From Clostridiales bacterium UBA1777 (GTDB lineage Bacteria; Bacillota; Clostridia; Oscillospirales; Oscillospiraceae), in contig DCGN01000105.1 in the NCBI GenBank assembly GCA_002315275.1, positions 1 to 43,638 of the forward strand: a stretch of DNA of 43,638 nucleotides, written 5' to 3'. The notes beneath the pieces were generated by a model. The model searched no databases, was not told where the DNA came from, and was given only the letters and a program-made list of their open reading frames with translations. The position numbers and the translations under genes are program-made. Shown piece after piece: positions 23,313 through 30,997 of the stretch (position 1 is the first letter of the stretch; each line of letters starts with the position of its first letter).

Positions 23313-24065
23313 ATGGAATTTGCGGGTAAAACAGTAGTGATCACCGGAGGCTCCTCCGGCATGGGTTTCGTTGCGGGCAAGAGCTACGCCAAGGAGGGCG
23401 CAAACGTTGTCCTTCTCGGAAGAGATCAGGAAAGACTTGACAAGTGCGTTGAAGAGATAAAGGCAGAGGGCGGCTCTGTCATCGGCGTGAACACGGACGT
23501 CATCGATTACGAGTCCTGCGTTGCGGCAAGAGATGCGGCAGTCGAGGCCTTCGGCTCCATCGATATCCTCATTAACTTCGCTGGCGGTGCAACGACCCGT
23601 ATGTTCAACAAGCCCGGCGTGTTCTACGATATACCCATCGAGGTTTACGATTACAGCGTTGACCTCAACCTCAAGGGCGTTATGCACATGGACCACACCG
23701 TCCTTCAGCAGATGGCAAAGCAGAAGTCCGGCGTTATCATCCATCTCGGCTCCATCACGGGCGAAGAGGGAAGCGACGGCGCCGTTGCTTACTCCGCAAC
23801 CAAGTCCGCTCTTATGAACGGTCTCACCAAGTCCATCGCCATGGTCGGCGGCCCGATCGGCGTTCGCTGCCTGTGCGTTGCACCCGGCCCCGTTCTCACC
23901 CGCGCAAACATGGCCAACATGAAGACACTCATGGGCCGCGCCGCAGAGCCTCAGGAGATAGTTGACGCCATCATGTTCATGACGAGCGACAAGGCAAGCT
24001 TCGCCACCGGCACGACCTTCCTTATGGATGGCGGCCGCAACGTCCTCTGGAACAGGAGCTATTGA
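23313..24065 (+). CDS. SDR family oxidoreductase
   Basis: A 250-residue classical short-chain dehydrogenase with TGGSSGMG as cofactor motif, NFAGG in place of the usual NNAG, Ser in IIHLGSITGEEG and Tyr/Lys in AYSATK. The C-terminus GTTFLMDGGRNVLW is typical. LLGRDQERL after strand two suggests NADPH use. An ACAGGAGG site precedes the ATG. Its stop overlaps the start of the dehydroquinase-like gene (TGATG), so the two are translationally coupled and probably consecutive in one pathway. It might act on a hydroxyl of a cyclic or keto acid that the next protein then dehydrates or cleaves. Confidence 0.9.
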   Translation: MEFAGKTVVITGGSSGMGFVAGKSYAKEGANVVLLGRDQERLDKCVEEIKAEGGSVIGVNTDVIDYESCVAARDAAVEAFGSIDILINFAGGATTRMFNKPGVFYDIPIEVYDYSVDLNLKGVMHMDHTVLQQMAKQKSGVIIHLGSITGEEGSDGAVAYSATKSALMNGLTKSIAMVGGPIGVRCLCVAPGPVLTRANMANMKTLMGRAAEPQEIVDAIMFMTSDKASFATGTTFLMDGGRNVLWNRSY

Positions 24066-24847
24066 TGGAGATAAAAAAAGCATCCTTTCTCGGCCATGAC
24101 AGGCCCCTCAACACGAGCATAGTCGTCTGCCGCACGCCGGAGGACGCTATGAATACCGGCCGCGACAGCGTTTGGGACGGCGCGGACGCGCTCGGCGTTC
24201 AGATAGAGCACATGCCTCCCGAGCTGAGAACAGAGGAAAATCTCCGCAGGATATTCTCCTCCTTCGGCAATAGGCCGATATATGTCACGAACTATAAGCG
24301 CCTCTACAATGAGAATACAAGCTATGACGAGCTGCTTGAGGGCCTTTTGAAGATGCTGCGCTGCGGCGCAACGCTGCTTGACGTGATGGGTGATTTCTAT
24401 TGCCCCGACCCGATACAGATAACGATGGACAGGGAAGCTATAGCCAAGCAGAAGGCTGCCATCGAGCGCATCCATGACGAGGGCGGCGAGGTGCTGATGA
24501 GCTCCCATGTGCAGAAGTTCCTGCCCGGCGAAGAGGTGCTTAAGATAGCGCTTGAGCATCAGTCCCGCGGCGCGGACATTTCCAAGATAGTCACCGCGGC
24601 GAATTCCCCCGAGGAGGAAGCCGAGAACCTCAAGACGGTCGCTCTTTTAAAGCGCGAGCTTGATATTCCGTTCCTCTTCCTCGCAAACGGAACGCACTTC
24701 AGAATTCTGCGCACGGTCGGCCCGTTCATGGGCGTGTGCATGTGGCTCACGGTGCAGCGCCATGTCGAGGATGACACGCTCAATCAGCCGATGACCCGCG
24801 CAATACGCGATATCGCGGCAAATTTTGACTATATTCCTCAGCTTTGA
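24065..24847 (+). CDS. Divergent type I 3-dehydroquinate dehydratase-like (class I aldolase fold) protein
   Basis: A 260-residue protein resembling type I dehydroquinase (AroD). The Schiff-base Lys174 lies in GADISKIVTAANS, and His148 in VLMSSHVQKF is 26 residues before it; in Salmonella AroD the His143-Lys170 spacing is 27. Glu48 (GVQIEH) matches the N-terminal Glu. Substrate-binding residues differ: the EWR-D motif is IEHMPPE, the FT-R strand is YVTNYKR, and the region of the second catalytic Glu reads LLDVMGD. The Lys-His core is kept while carboxylate-binding Arg residues are missing, so it is probably a lyase for a different substrate, not the shikimate enzyme. The ATG at 24065 overlaps the upstream SDR stop. 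Confidence 0.75.
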   Translation: MEIKKASFLGHDRPLNTSIVVCRTPEDAMNTGRDSVWDGADALGVQIEHMPPELRTEENLRRIFSSFGNRPIYVTNYKRLYNENTSYDELLEGLLKMLRCGATLLDVMGDFYCPDPIQITMDREAIAKQKAAIERIHDEGGEVLMSSHVQKFLPGEEVLKIALEHQSRGADISKIVTAANSPEEEAENLKTVALLKRELDIPFLFLANGTHFRILRTVGPFMGVCMWLTVQRHVEDDTLNQPMTRAIRDIAANFDYIPQL

Positions 24848-24864
24848 AAACAGGGAGAAGCAAA

Positions 24865-25968
24865 ATGTTTGAAAAACTGACTGAAGAACTTAACAGCTAT
24901 ATTAAGGCCGGCGTTCCGGGAGTGGATTGCATAGTTTACAAGGATGGCAAGTGCATATACCGCTATTTCACCGGCGTGAGCGATATAGAAACCCAAACCC
25001 CGATGTGTGGCAATGAGCGGTACAACATATATTCATGTTCAAAAATTATAACCGCGACTGCGGCACTTCAGCTTTATGAAGAGTGTAGGCTGGATCTTGA
25101 TGACCTTCTGTCAAAATATCTGCCGGAATATGAACACATGACAGTTCGCACCGAAAACGGGATAGTTCCCGCAGAGAGACAGATTACCATACGTGACCTT
25201 CTCTGTATGCGTGCCGGATTCAGCTATGATTTTGAGCTTCCCATGGTCAAAAAATGCTTAGCCGATACGGACGGCCTTTGCGACAACAGAGAATTTGCAC
25301 GTTATATGGCAAATGAACCGCTGCTTTTTCAACCCGGCGAAAGATTCATGTACAGCATATGCCATGATATTTTGGCCGCGGCTCTTGAAATTGCAAGCGG
25401 GGAGAGCTTTGCGGAATATGTAAAGAAGCATATTTTTGAACCTATCGGAATGAATGATTCCACCTTCCTTCTACCGGAGAGTGAGCTTGACAGCATCTGC
25501 TCGCAGTATGAGTACTTTCCCGAAAGCGGAGAGCTCAGAAATGCGACAAAGAGAATATGGGCGCAGAACGGGAAAAACCGTGCAAGCGGCGGAGGCGGAT
25601 GCGTCTCGACGGTGGACGATTACATCAAATTCCTTGAAGCCCTTCGAATTGGCAATGTAATTCTGAAAAAAGAGACTACAGAGCTCATGACGACAAATCA
25701 GCTTAATGACCGCCAACTCAAGAGCGCTCATGAGAATCTGTACTCTCTCGGACATTACGGCTACGGCTACGGCCTCGGCGTGAGATGCCCTATGGGTGAC
25801 GGAAGACAGACTGACTTCGGATGGAACGGAACGGCGGGTACATACGCAGCTGTTGACATGAAAAGAAATATGACGCTTTTTTATGCTCAGCATGTGCTGA
25901 ATAATCCTGTTCAGAAGAGAAGATTGGAAATTCTCCCCATCGCACAGGACGCGATTGACAAAATGTAA
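24865..25968 (+). CDS. Beta-lactamase-related serine hydrolase (paralogue 2)
   Basis: A 367-residue serine hydrolase (PF00144 type) of identical length to the one at 7709-8812; more than half the residues agree, including YGYGYGLG and DYIKFLEA-RIG-VILKKET. The SxxK motif is S57-C-S-K60 in YNIYSCSK; the Tyr motif is FMYSICHD. No signal peptide is present, so it should act in the cytosol, perhaps on an ester or lactone carried by the imported substrate. The ATG at 24865 has GGGAGA upstream. Its codons look more AT-rich than those of its neighbours, hinting at a separate origin. It ends the operon that starts at 22542. Confidence 0.87.
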   Translation: MFEKLTEELNSYIKAGVPGVDCIVYKDGKCIYRYFTGVSDIETQTPMCGNERYNIYSCSKIITATAALQLYEECRLDLDDLLSKYLPEYEHMTVRTENGIVPAERQITIRDLLCMRAGFSYDFELPMVKKCLADTDGLCDNREFARYMANEPLLFQPGERFMYSICHDILAAALEIASGESFAEYVKKHIFEPIGMNDSTFLLPESELDSICSQYEYFPESGELRNATKRIWAQNGKNRASGGGGCVSTVDDYIKFLEALRIGNVILKKETTELMTTNQLNDRQLKSAHENLYSLGHYGYGYGLGVRCPMGDGRQTDFGWNGTAGTYAAVDMKRNMTLFYAQHVLNNPVQKRRLEILPIAQDAIDKM

Positions 25969-26073
25969 GCGATTTTAACGTCTTATTGCACAAAAAACAG
26001 GTACAAAAACTATCGATAATGCCAATTGTTTTTGACAAAACGCAATATTACAAGAAAAAACGGCATAGACTAA

Positions 26074-26126
26074 TTCAAAAAACGTTCAAAATTCGGTACA
26101 ATTTGAACACAAGGCATAACTATGCC
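26074..26126 (+). promoter_or_regulatory. Promoter and palindromic operator of the sugar ABC importer
   Basis: TTCAAA (26074-26079) and TACAAT (26097-26102) are separated by 17 nt. An inverted repeat, GTTCAAA (26084-26090) and TTTGAAC (26102-26108), encloses the -10 box, so a bound protein would block it. Just after the start point is a second palindrome, GGCATA-AC-TATGCC (26113-26126); its half-site GGCATA occurs again at 26062-26067. The 183-bp gap 25969-26150 shows nothing else. Confidence 0.65.
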
Positions 26127-26150
26127 ACAAATTATTATGGAGGAAACAAA

Positions 26151-27470
26151 ATGAAAAAACTGCTTGCACTCGTTCTTGCACTTGCAATGGTTTTCGCTCT
26201 CTGCGCATGCGGCGCAAAGACCGAAGAGCCCGCTGCAAAGGAAGAGCCCGCAGCTGAGACTCCCGCAGAAGCTCCTGCAGCCGAGCCCGCAGCTGACGGC
26301 ACCCATCCCGAAGTAACCGGAAAGATCACGGTTGCTCAGCACCGCACCGACCTCGAGGCCGAGTTCGATGCTCTTATCGCCGCTTTCAACGAGATCTACC
26401 CCAATGTTGAGGTTACCGTTGAGACCGTTGCTGACTACGCAAAGACCATGGCCGTCCGTATCGCCGGCGGCGAGACCCCCGATGTTGTTGAGGTTCGTGA
26501 CACCATGATCCCCGCAGCAAGCTGGGCTGACTACTTTGGATCCCTCGAGGATTGCGATCTCCCCGAGATGCTCTTCACCGATTACTACACTGTTGACGGC
26601 GTACAGTACGGCGCTTGCATGGCAGCCGGCTACCGCTGCATGGTTTACAACAAGGCTCTCTACGCTGAGGCAGGCATCGAGTCCGTTCCTACCACTTGGG
26701 ACGAGTTCATGGCCGCAATGGAGAAGCTCTCCAAGCTCGACGGCGTTATTCCTCTTACCTCCCAGTACAACACCGGCTGGACCCAGCGCGAGTGGTTTGA
26801 CTACTACGCAGCTTCCCAGCACGAGGCCGGCTGGAAGGACAGCTTTGTTGACACCGATACTCCTTTCTCCGATGAGATAGCTATCCGCTGCGCTGACCAG
26901 TACAAGCAGGTCATCGAGGCAGGTTATGTTGAAGAGGACCTCATGTCCTCCGACTGGGACCTTCAGTCTGCTGACTTCGCTGCCGGCACCATCGGCACCT
27001 ACATGGGCGGCAACTACATCTACGCTACCATGCTCGGACTGGGCATGAGCGCTGATGACATCGGCTTCTACGCATTCCCCGACTCCGAGTTCAACGGCGG
27101 CAAGTGCACCCTTTCCGCAGCTGTTGACTGGGCATGGGGCATGAGCAAGGAAGTCGTCGGCACTGAGAACTACGAGGCAGCCTGCGCTCTCGTTAAGTTC
27201 CTTGCTGAGAACTATGCTAATTACACCAACCAGATCACCTGCGTCAAGGGCGTTGAGTGCTCCATCCCTGCAATCAACGAGATGCTCGCAACTGATCCTA
27301 TCATCATCACCGAGTCCAGAGTCAGCGAAGACTTTGCTGCTATCAACAGCGTCGCCGCTATCAACTTCGGTACCTACATCCAGCAGTACGTTATCGCTGA
27401 CGATTCCTCCAAGGTCGTTGACGAGTACAACGCAACTTGGGCAGCTGCACGCGCAGAGGTCAAGGGCTAA
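26151..27470 (+). CDS. Extracellular sugar-binding lipoprotein of an ABC importer
   Basis: A 439-residue family 1 solute-binding protein. The ATG at 26151 follows GGAGG and starts a lipoprotein signal peptide; the lipobox is L-C-A-C with Cys20 as lipid anchor. A Pro/Ala/Glu-rich linker (residues 24-48) follows, and the mature domain begins near TGKITVAQHRTDLEAEF. It captures an oligosaccharide or monosaccharide outside the membrane for the two permeases downstream. Codon choice is strongly biased (GCT, GTT, GAG, TCC), which with the hairpin after the gene points to high expression. A longer upstream frame has no signal peptide at its start and is rejected. Sugar specificity is not readable. 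Confidence 0.95.
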   Translation: MKKLLALVLALAMVFALCACGAKTEEPAAKEEPAAETPAEAPAAEPAADGTHPEVTGKITVAQHRTDLEAEFDALIAAFNEIYPNVEVTVETVADYAKTMAVRIAGGETPDVVEVRDTMIPAASWADYFGSLEDCDLPEMLFTDYYTVDGVQYGACMAAGYRCMVYNKALYAEAGIESVPTTWDEFMAAMEKLSKLDGVIPLTSQYNTGWTQREWFDYYAASQHEAGWKDSFVDTDTPFSDEIAIRCADQYKQVIEAGYVEEDLMSSDWDLQSADFAAGTIGTYMGGNYIYATMLGLGMSADDIGFYAFPDSEFNGGKCTLSAAVDWAWGMSKEVVGTENYEAACALVKFLAENYANYTNQITCVKGVECSIPAINEMLATDPIIITESRVSEDFAAINSVAAINFGTYIQQYVIADDSSKVVDEYNATWAAARAEVKG

Positions 27471-27508
27471 TCTCTGAGTCCTGAAAGATTTTATCTTTTA
27501 GATCCGGA

Positions 27509-27540
27509 GGGGGAAATGGTTCCATTTCCCCCTTTTCTTT
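27509..27540 (+). terminator. Intercistronic terminator/attenuator after the binding protein
   Basis: GGGGGAAATGG (27509-27519) pairs with CCATTTCCCCC (27522-27532), followed by TTTTCTTTT. It should stop most transcripts after the binding-protein gene and protect its 3' end, giving more binding protein than permease. Confidence 0.88.
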
Positions 27541-27594
27541 TGAAAGCACGCATCTATTCATCCTGTGCTTAGGCGCATAAGAGAGGGAATACCT

Positions 27595-28491
27595 ATGCAT
27601 GAAACCATAACGACAAAGCAGAAGGAGAAAATCAAGACGAGACTGTTTATCACGGCTTTCGTTCTTGTTCCCGTAACGCTTCTTCTGGTATTTACATACT
27701 ACCCCGCCGTCAAGCTCGTATATTACAGCTTCTCAAATTATGACGGACTTGCCAAGACCCCAGAAATGGTCGGTCTTTATAACTGGAAAAAGCTCATTTC
27801 TTCCAAAGAGCTTTGGTCCACCCTGTTCAACAGCTTCTATTACATCGTAGGCGGCTGCGTTCAGAACGCACTCGCTCTCATGCTTGCCATCTTCCTTAAC
27901 GACAAGATGGTCAAGGGCCGCAAGTTCTTCCGCGGCGTTATCTTCCTCCCGTTCATTCTTAACGGCACATCCGTATCCTTCATGTTCCGTTATTTCTATA
28001 ATTTTACCAAGGGCCCCATCAATATCGCTCTCAAGGCTATCGGCCTGCAGGCGATTTCATGGCTCGGTACGGAGTCCCTCGTCAACTGGTCTCTCGCATT
28101 TGTCTGCCTGTGGAGATACACCGGCTACATCATGGTCATCTACCTTGCTGCTCTGCAGTCCGTCCCGGGCGAGTACTATGAGGCGGCAACGATTGACGGT
28201 GCAAACGGCTGGCAGAAGCTCTGCCACGTCACGCTTCCCCAGATCAAGACCATTATCGGCCTTCAGATGTTCCTCAATATCTCCGGCGCTGTCAACGTGT
28301 TCGACGTTCCGTTCGTCATCACTCACGGCGGCCCGAACAACTCCTCTATGACTCTTGCAATCCAGGCTATAGATTACGCGTTCACATACTTCAACTACGG
28401 CCTTGCTTCGGCTTACAGTATATTCTGCACAGTAGTCATTGTCGTCCTGTATGTCCTGCAAAACAAAGTGTTCTTTAGGGAGGATAAATGA
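27595..28491 (+). CDS. Sugar ABC transporter permease (MalF/UgpA type)
   Basis: A 298-residue inner-membrane permease with six hydrophobic segments, beginning with LFITAFVLVPVTLLLVFTYYP. The EAA loop that contacts the ATPase is seen at EYYEAATIDGANGWQKLCHVTLP near residue 200. The ATG at 27595 with AGAGGG upstream is preferred over the longer frame. It forms the channel with the next gene product; the two overlap by an ATGA. No ATP-binding subunit gene is found in the window, so a shared MsmX/UgpC-type ATPase encoded elsewhere is expected. Confidence 0.94.
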   Translation: MHETITTKQKEKIKTRLFITAFVLVPVTLLLVFTYYPAVKLVYYSFSNYDGLAKTPEMVGLYNWKKLISSKELWSTLFNSFYYIVGGCVQNALALMLAIFLNDKMVKGRKFFRGVIFLPFILNGTSVSFMFRYFYNFTKGPINIALKAIGLQAISWLGTESLVNWSLAFVCLWRYTGYIMVIYLAALQSVPGEYYEAATIDGANGWQKLCHVTLPQIKTIIGLQMFLNISGAVNVFDVPFVITHGGPNNSSMTLAIQAIDYAFTYFNYGLASAYSIFCTVVIVVLYVLQNKVFFREDK

Positions 28492-29333
28492 TTATGAGCT
28501 ATAAACTGAAAAAAGCCTTAGAGCTTGTCGTCAAGTACATCGTTATCCTTCTCATGTGCGCAATTATCATTCTCCCGATAGTCATATTCATCATAGCATC
28601 CTTCAAGACGAACATGGAATTCGCGAAGACAAGCCTCTTCACGCTTCCGGAATCGTTCAACCTTGACAACTATGTGCAGGTGTTTATAAGAGGCCACATG
28701 CTTATCGCCTACAAGAACACCCTGATCCTGCTCGTTGCCGGTATCACGCTGAACGTTATCTTCGGCACGATGCTCGCTTACGCGCTCGGCCGCTTCAAGT
28801 TCAAGTTCCGCGGCATCATCATTGCCATGATCATGGGCGCCCGCGTTATCCCCACGATAACCACGCAGGTCGCAACATTCACGGTCATGAAGTCCCTGCA
28901 TCTGTATGACACGCTCCTTGCGCCTATCGTTCTCTATGCCGGCACCGACGTTGTCCAGACGTTTCTTTACCTGCAGTTCGTCCAGAGCATTTCCTACGAG
29001 CTTGATGAGAGCGCAAGAATAGCCGGCGCAGGCAACTTCCGCATTTACTGGAGCATTATCCTCCCGCTGCTGAAGCCCGCTACCGTTACGGCTGTCATCC
29101 TTAAGGCTGTCAATATCTACAACGATATGACCATCCCTTACCTCTATCTTTCGAGCGACAAGAACCTCGTTATTTCGACGGCGCTGCTTCGATTTAACGG
29201 CTCAAACTACGGATCGATCATACCGGTTCTGGCCGCATCCTTCATACTCGTTATGATCCCGATGCTGCTGATGTATGTTCTCGCGCAGAATATGATATTC
29301 GACGGCATAACCGCTGGCTCCGTCAAGGGCTGA
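28488..29333 (+). CDS. Carbohydrate ABC transporter permease (MalG/UgpE type)
   Basis: A 281-residue permease with six hydrophobic segments; the first is YIVILLMCAIIILPIVIFIIASFK, followed by the characteristic TNMEF region. The EAA-like loop is ELDESARIAGAGNFRIYWSIILP near residue 180. Its ATG overlaps the stop of the first permease (ATGA), and GGAGG sits 5 nt upstream; a second in-frame ATG two codons later is a possible alternative. It completes the translocation pore of the importer. Confidence 0.94.
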   Translation: MIMSYKLKKALELVVKYIVILLMCAIIILPIVIFIIASFKTNMEFAKTSLFTLPESFNLDNYVQVFIRGHMLIAYKNTLILLVAGITLNVIFGTMLAYALGRFKFKFRGIIIAMIMGARVIPTITTQVATFTVMKSLHLYDTLLAPIVLYAGTDVVQTFLYLQFVQSISYELDESARIAGAGNFRIYWSIILPLLKPATVTAVILKAVNIYNDMTIPYLYLSSDKNLVISTALLRFNGSNYGSIIPVLAASFILVMIPMLLMYVLAQNMIFDGITAGSVKG

Positions 29334-29346
29334 TAAAAACTGAATT

Positions 29347-29378
29347 AGGTGTGGAGCGCTTATGCTCCACACCTTTTT
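29347..29378 (+). terminator. Hairpin terminator after the permease pair
   Basis: AGGTGTGGAGC (29347-29357) pairs perfectly with GCTCCACACCT (29364-29374), followed by TTTTT. Since the next gene starts only 14 nt later with AGGAGG and no promoter is visible between, it is likely a partial attenuator within one long operon. Confidence 0.85.
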
Positions 29379-29392
29379 AATAGGAGGAAAAC

Positions 29393-30997
29393 ATGGCACA
29401 TATCAAGGTCAGCAAGCCGGAGCTGCAGTGGCTCTTCGGCGGTATGGGATTTCACAACAGTGAGGCGACCATGTCCGGCATGATGTCGGACGAGTTTAAA
29501 AATGAGCGCGTTTTGAAGTCTCATTATGAGATTGCGCCTACCTTTACCCGCGTTTACGGCGCGTTCCCCGATTGGACGCAGGAGGCCATGGATCGCTTTG
29601 CCGATTACTATGACCTTACCTTCAGAAGGACAGACACATCTATGTACGTCGTTCCCGGCCGCATGCCCTTCCATGAGACCCATGAGGAAATGGAGGAGTT
29701 TGCGAAGAACGTTGTCGACAAGCTCGAGTATCTCTATAAGCAGCGCGACATGAAGCATATCCGCTACTTCTGCGCAACGAACGAGCTTTCCGTCGGCAAT
29801 ACCTACGCTCTCTTATCCGAGGACATGGAGAAGTTCAAGGAGTATCAGCGCCTCCTGTGGAAGGAGCTTCGCAGACGCGATATGCCCATCGGCCTCGTCG
29901 CGAGTGACGGTTCGGGCTTCCAAAACTTCTGGCAGATCGATTGGTGCAGCGAGCATATGGACGAGATAACCGATACTTACTGCGCGCATAACTACGAGAT
30001 CTGCGGCCTCAGGTATGACGACAGAAGATTTTACGATAAGGTTTATTCCGAGGTCGGCCGTGCGGTGCAGGTAGCTCTGCAGCAGCAGAAGCGGTTTCTG
30101 CTCGGCGAGTTCGGCATCCATGACGGCGGCCATTTTACCTCCAAGGTCATGAGAAACGATGTTTTTGCGGGTTACGGTGACAGACGCGGCGAGGCCGAGG
30201 CGGCGCTCATGTGCGTAGAGCAGGCTATGGCGCTTATCAACGCCGGCTCTATCGGCGGCGTTTACTGGTCGTTCTGCGACTATCCCGACCCGATGCTCCG
30301 CGACTGGAGCACCTCCCGCGAGGGACAGCTCAGATGCGAAACCGCACGCTTCTCCGGCCACGGGATTGACATCCGCTATAACAAAAACGGCTGCTTCCGC
30401 TGGGATGACGATGATAAGGATTACTCAAGCCGCCCGTTCATGTACTCCATCGGCCTGATGATCAAATACTTCAAGCGCGGCAGCCGCGTGCTCGAGTGCG
30501 AGTGCGACGACGAAAGCATCCTCTGCTGCGCCGTCAGAAATCCCGACAAAACCCACTCCCTCATACTGCTCAATCTTTCCGGCAGCGATAAGGACGCCGA
30601 GGTCGAGCTTGCGATTGATGCGGGCAAGGCCTACAGAAAATACTCCTTCAGCGTTGAAAATGTGCCCTACAGCGATTTCAACGACCTGCAGAGCTATGAC
30701 GAAAAGCTTGACACAGCCTCCGGAAGTGTTAAACTGACCATGCCTATGCACAGCATGACGCTGCTCACTACCGATTATGAGGACACCCTGCCCTCTGCCG
30801 TGACCGGCATCAAGCAGACGAAGAACGGCCTTTCATGGAAGGCCTGCACGGACGCGGAGCATATCTACTACCGCGTATTCGAAAACGGCAGGCAGATCGC
30901 ATCCACCGTTGCAGCCTCCCTCTCCGGCGAGAGGATACACGACGGGGCAAAGTATGAAGTGGTGTCCGTTAATAAATGGGGGAACTGCAGAAAATGA
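29393..30997 (+). CDS. Putative glycoside hydrolase, clan GH-A fold with C-terminal beta domains
   Basis: A 534-residue protein without a signal peptide. Residues ~1-330 look like a clan GH-A (beta/alpha)8 barrel. The likely acid/base is Glu131 in the Asn-Glu pair of YFCATNELSVG, and the likely nucleophile is Glu239 in FLLGEFGIHDGG; the spacing of about 108 residues is suitable. Residues ~345-460 form a beta-sandwich as in GH30/GH39/GH79-type enzymes (RVLECECDDESILCCAVRN). The last ~70 residues (VTGIKQTKNGLSWKA) resemble a fibronectin type III-like module. It would act on imported glycosides in the cytosol. I cannot assign it to one GH family. An SGNH hydrolase gene overlaps its end. Confidence 0.75.
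   Translation: MAHIKVSKPELQWLFGGMGFHNSEATMSGMMSDEFKNERVLKSHYEIAPTFTRVYGAFPDWTQEAMDRFADYYDLTFRRTDTSMYVVPGRMPFHETHEEMEEFAKNVVDKLEYLYKQRDMKHIRYFCATNELSVGNTYALLSEDMEKFKEYQRLLWKELRRRDMPIGLVASDGSGFQNFWQIDWCSEHMDEITDTYCAHNYEICGLRYDDRRFYDKVYSEVGRAVQVALQQQKRFLLGEFGIHDGGHFTSKVMRNDVFAGYGDRRGEAEAALMCVEQAMALINAGSIGGVYWSFCDYPDPMLRDWSTSREGQLRCETARFSGHGIDIRYNKNGCFRWDDDDKDYSSRPFMYSIGLMIKYFKRGSRVLECECDDESILCCAVRNPDKTHSLILLNLSGSDKDAEVELAIDAGKAYRKYSFSVENVPYSDFNDLQSYDEKLDTASGSVKLTMPMHSMTLLTTDYEDTLPSAVTGIKQTKNGLSWKACTDAEHIYYRVFENGRQIASTVAASLSGERIHDGAKYEVVSVNKWGNCRK

Noticed and set aside
22767..24083. 438-codon open frame on the - strand
   Set aside because: It lies opposite the two well-supported SDR genes and its translation shows no domain.
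24065..24847. Annotation as the shikimate-pathway enzyme AroD
   Set aside because: Substrate-binding Arg residues and the second Glu are replaced, and no other aromatic biosynthesis gene is nearby.
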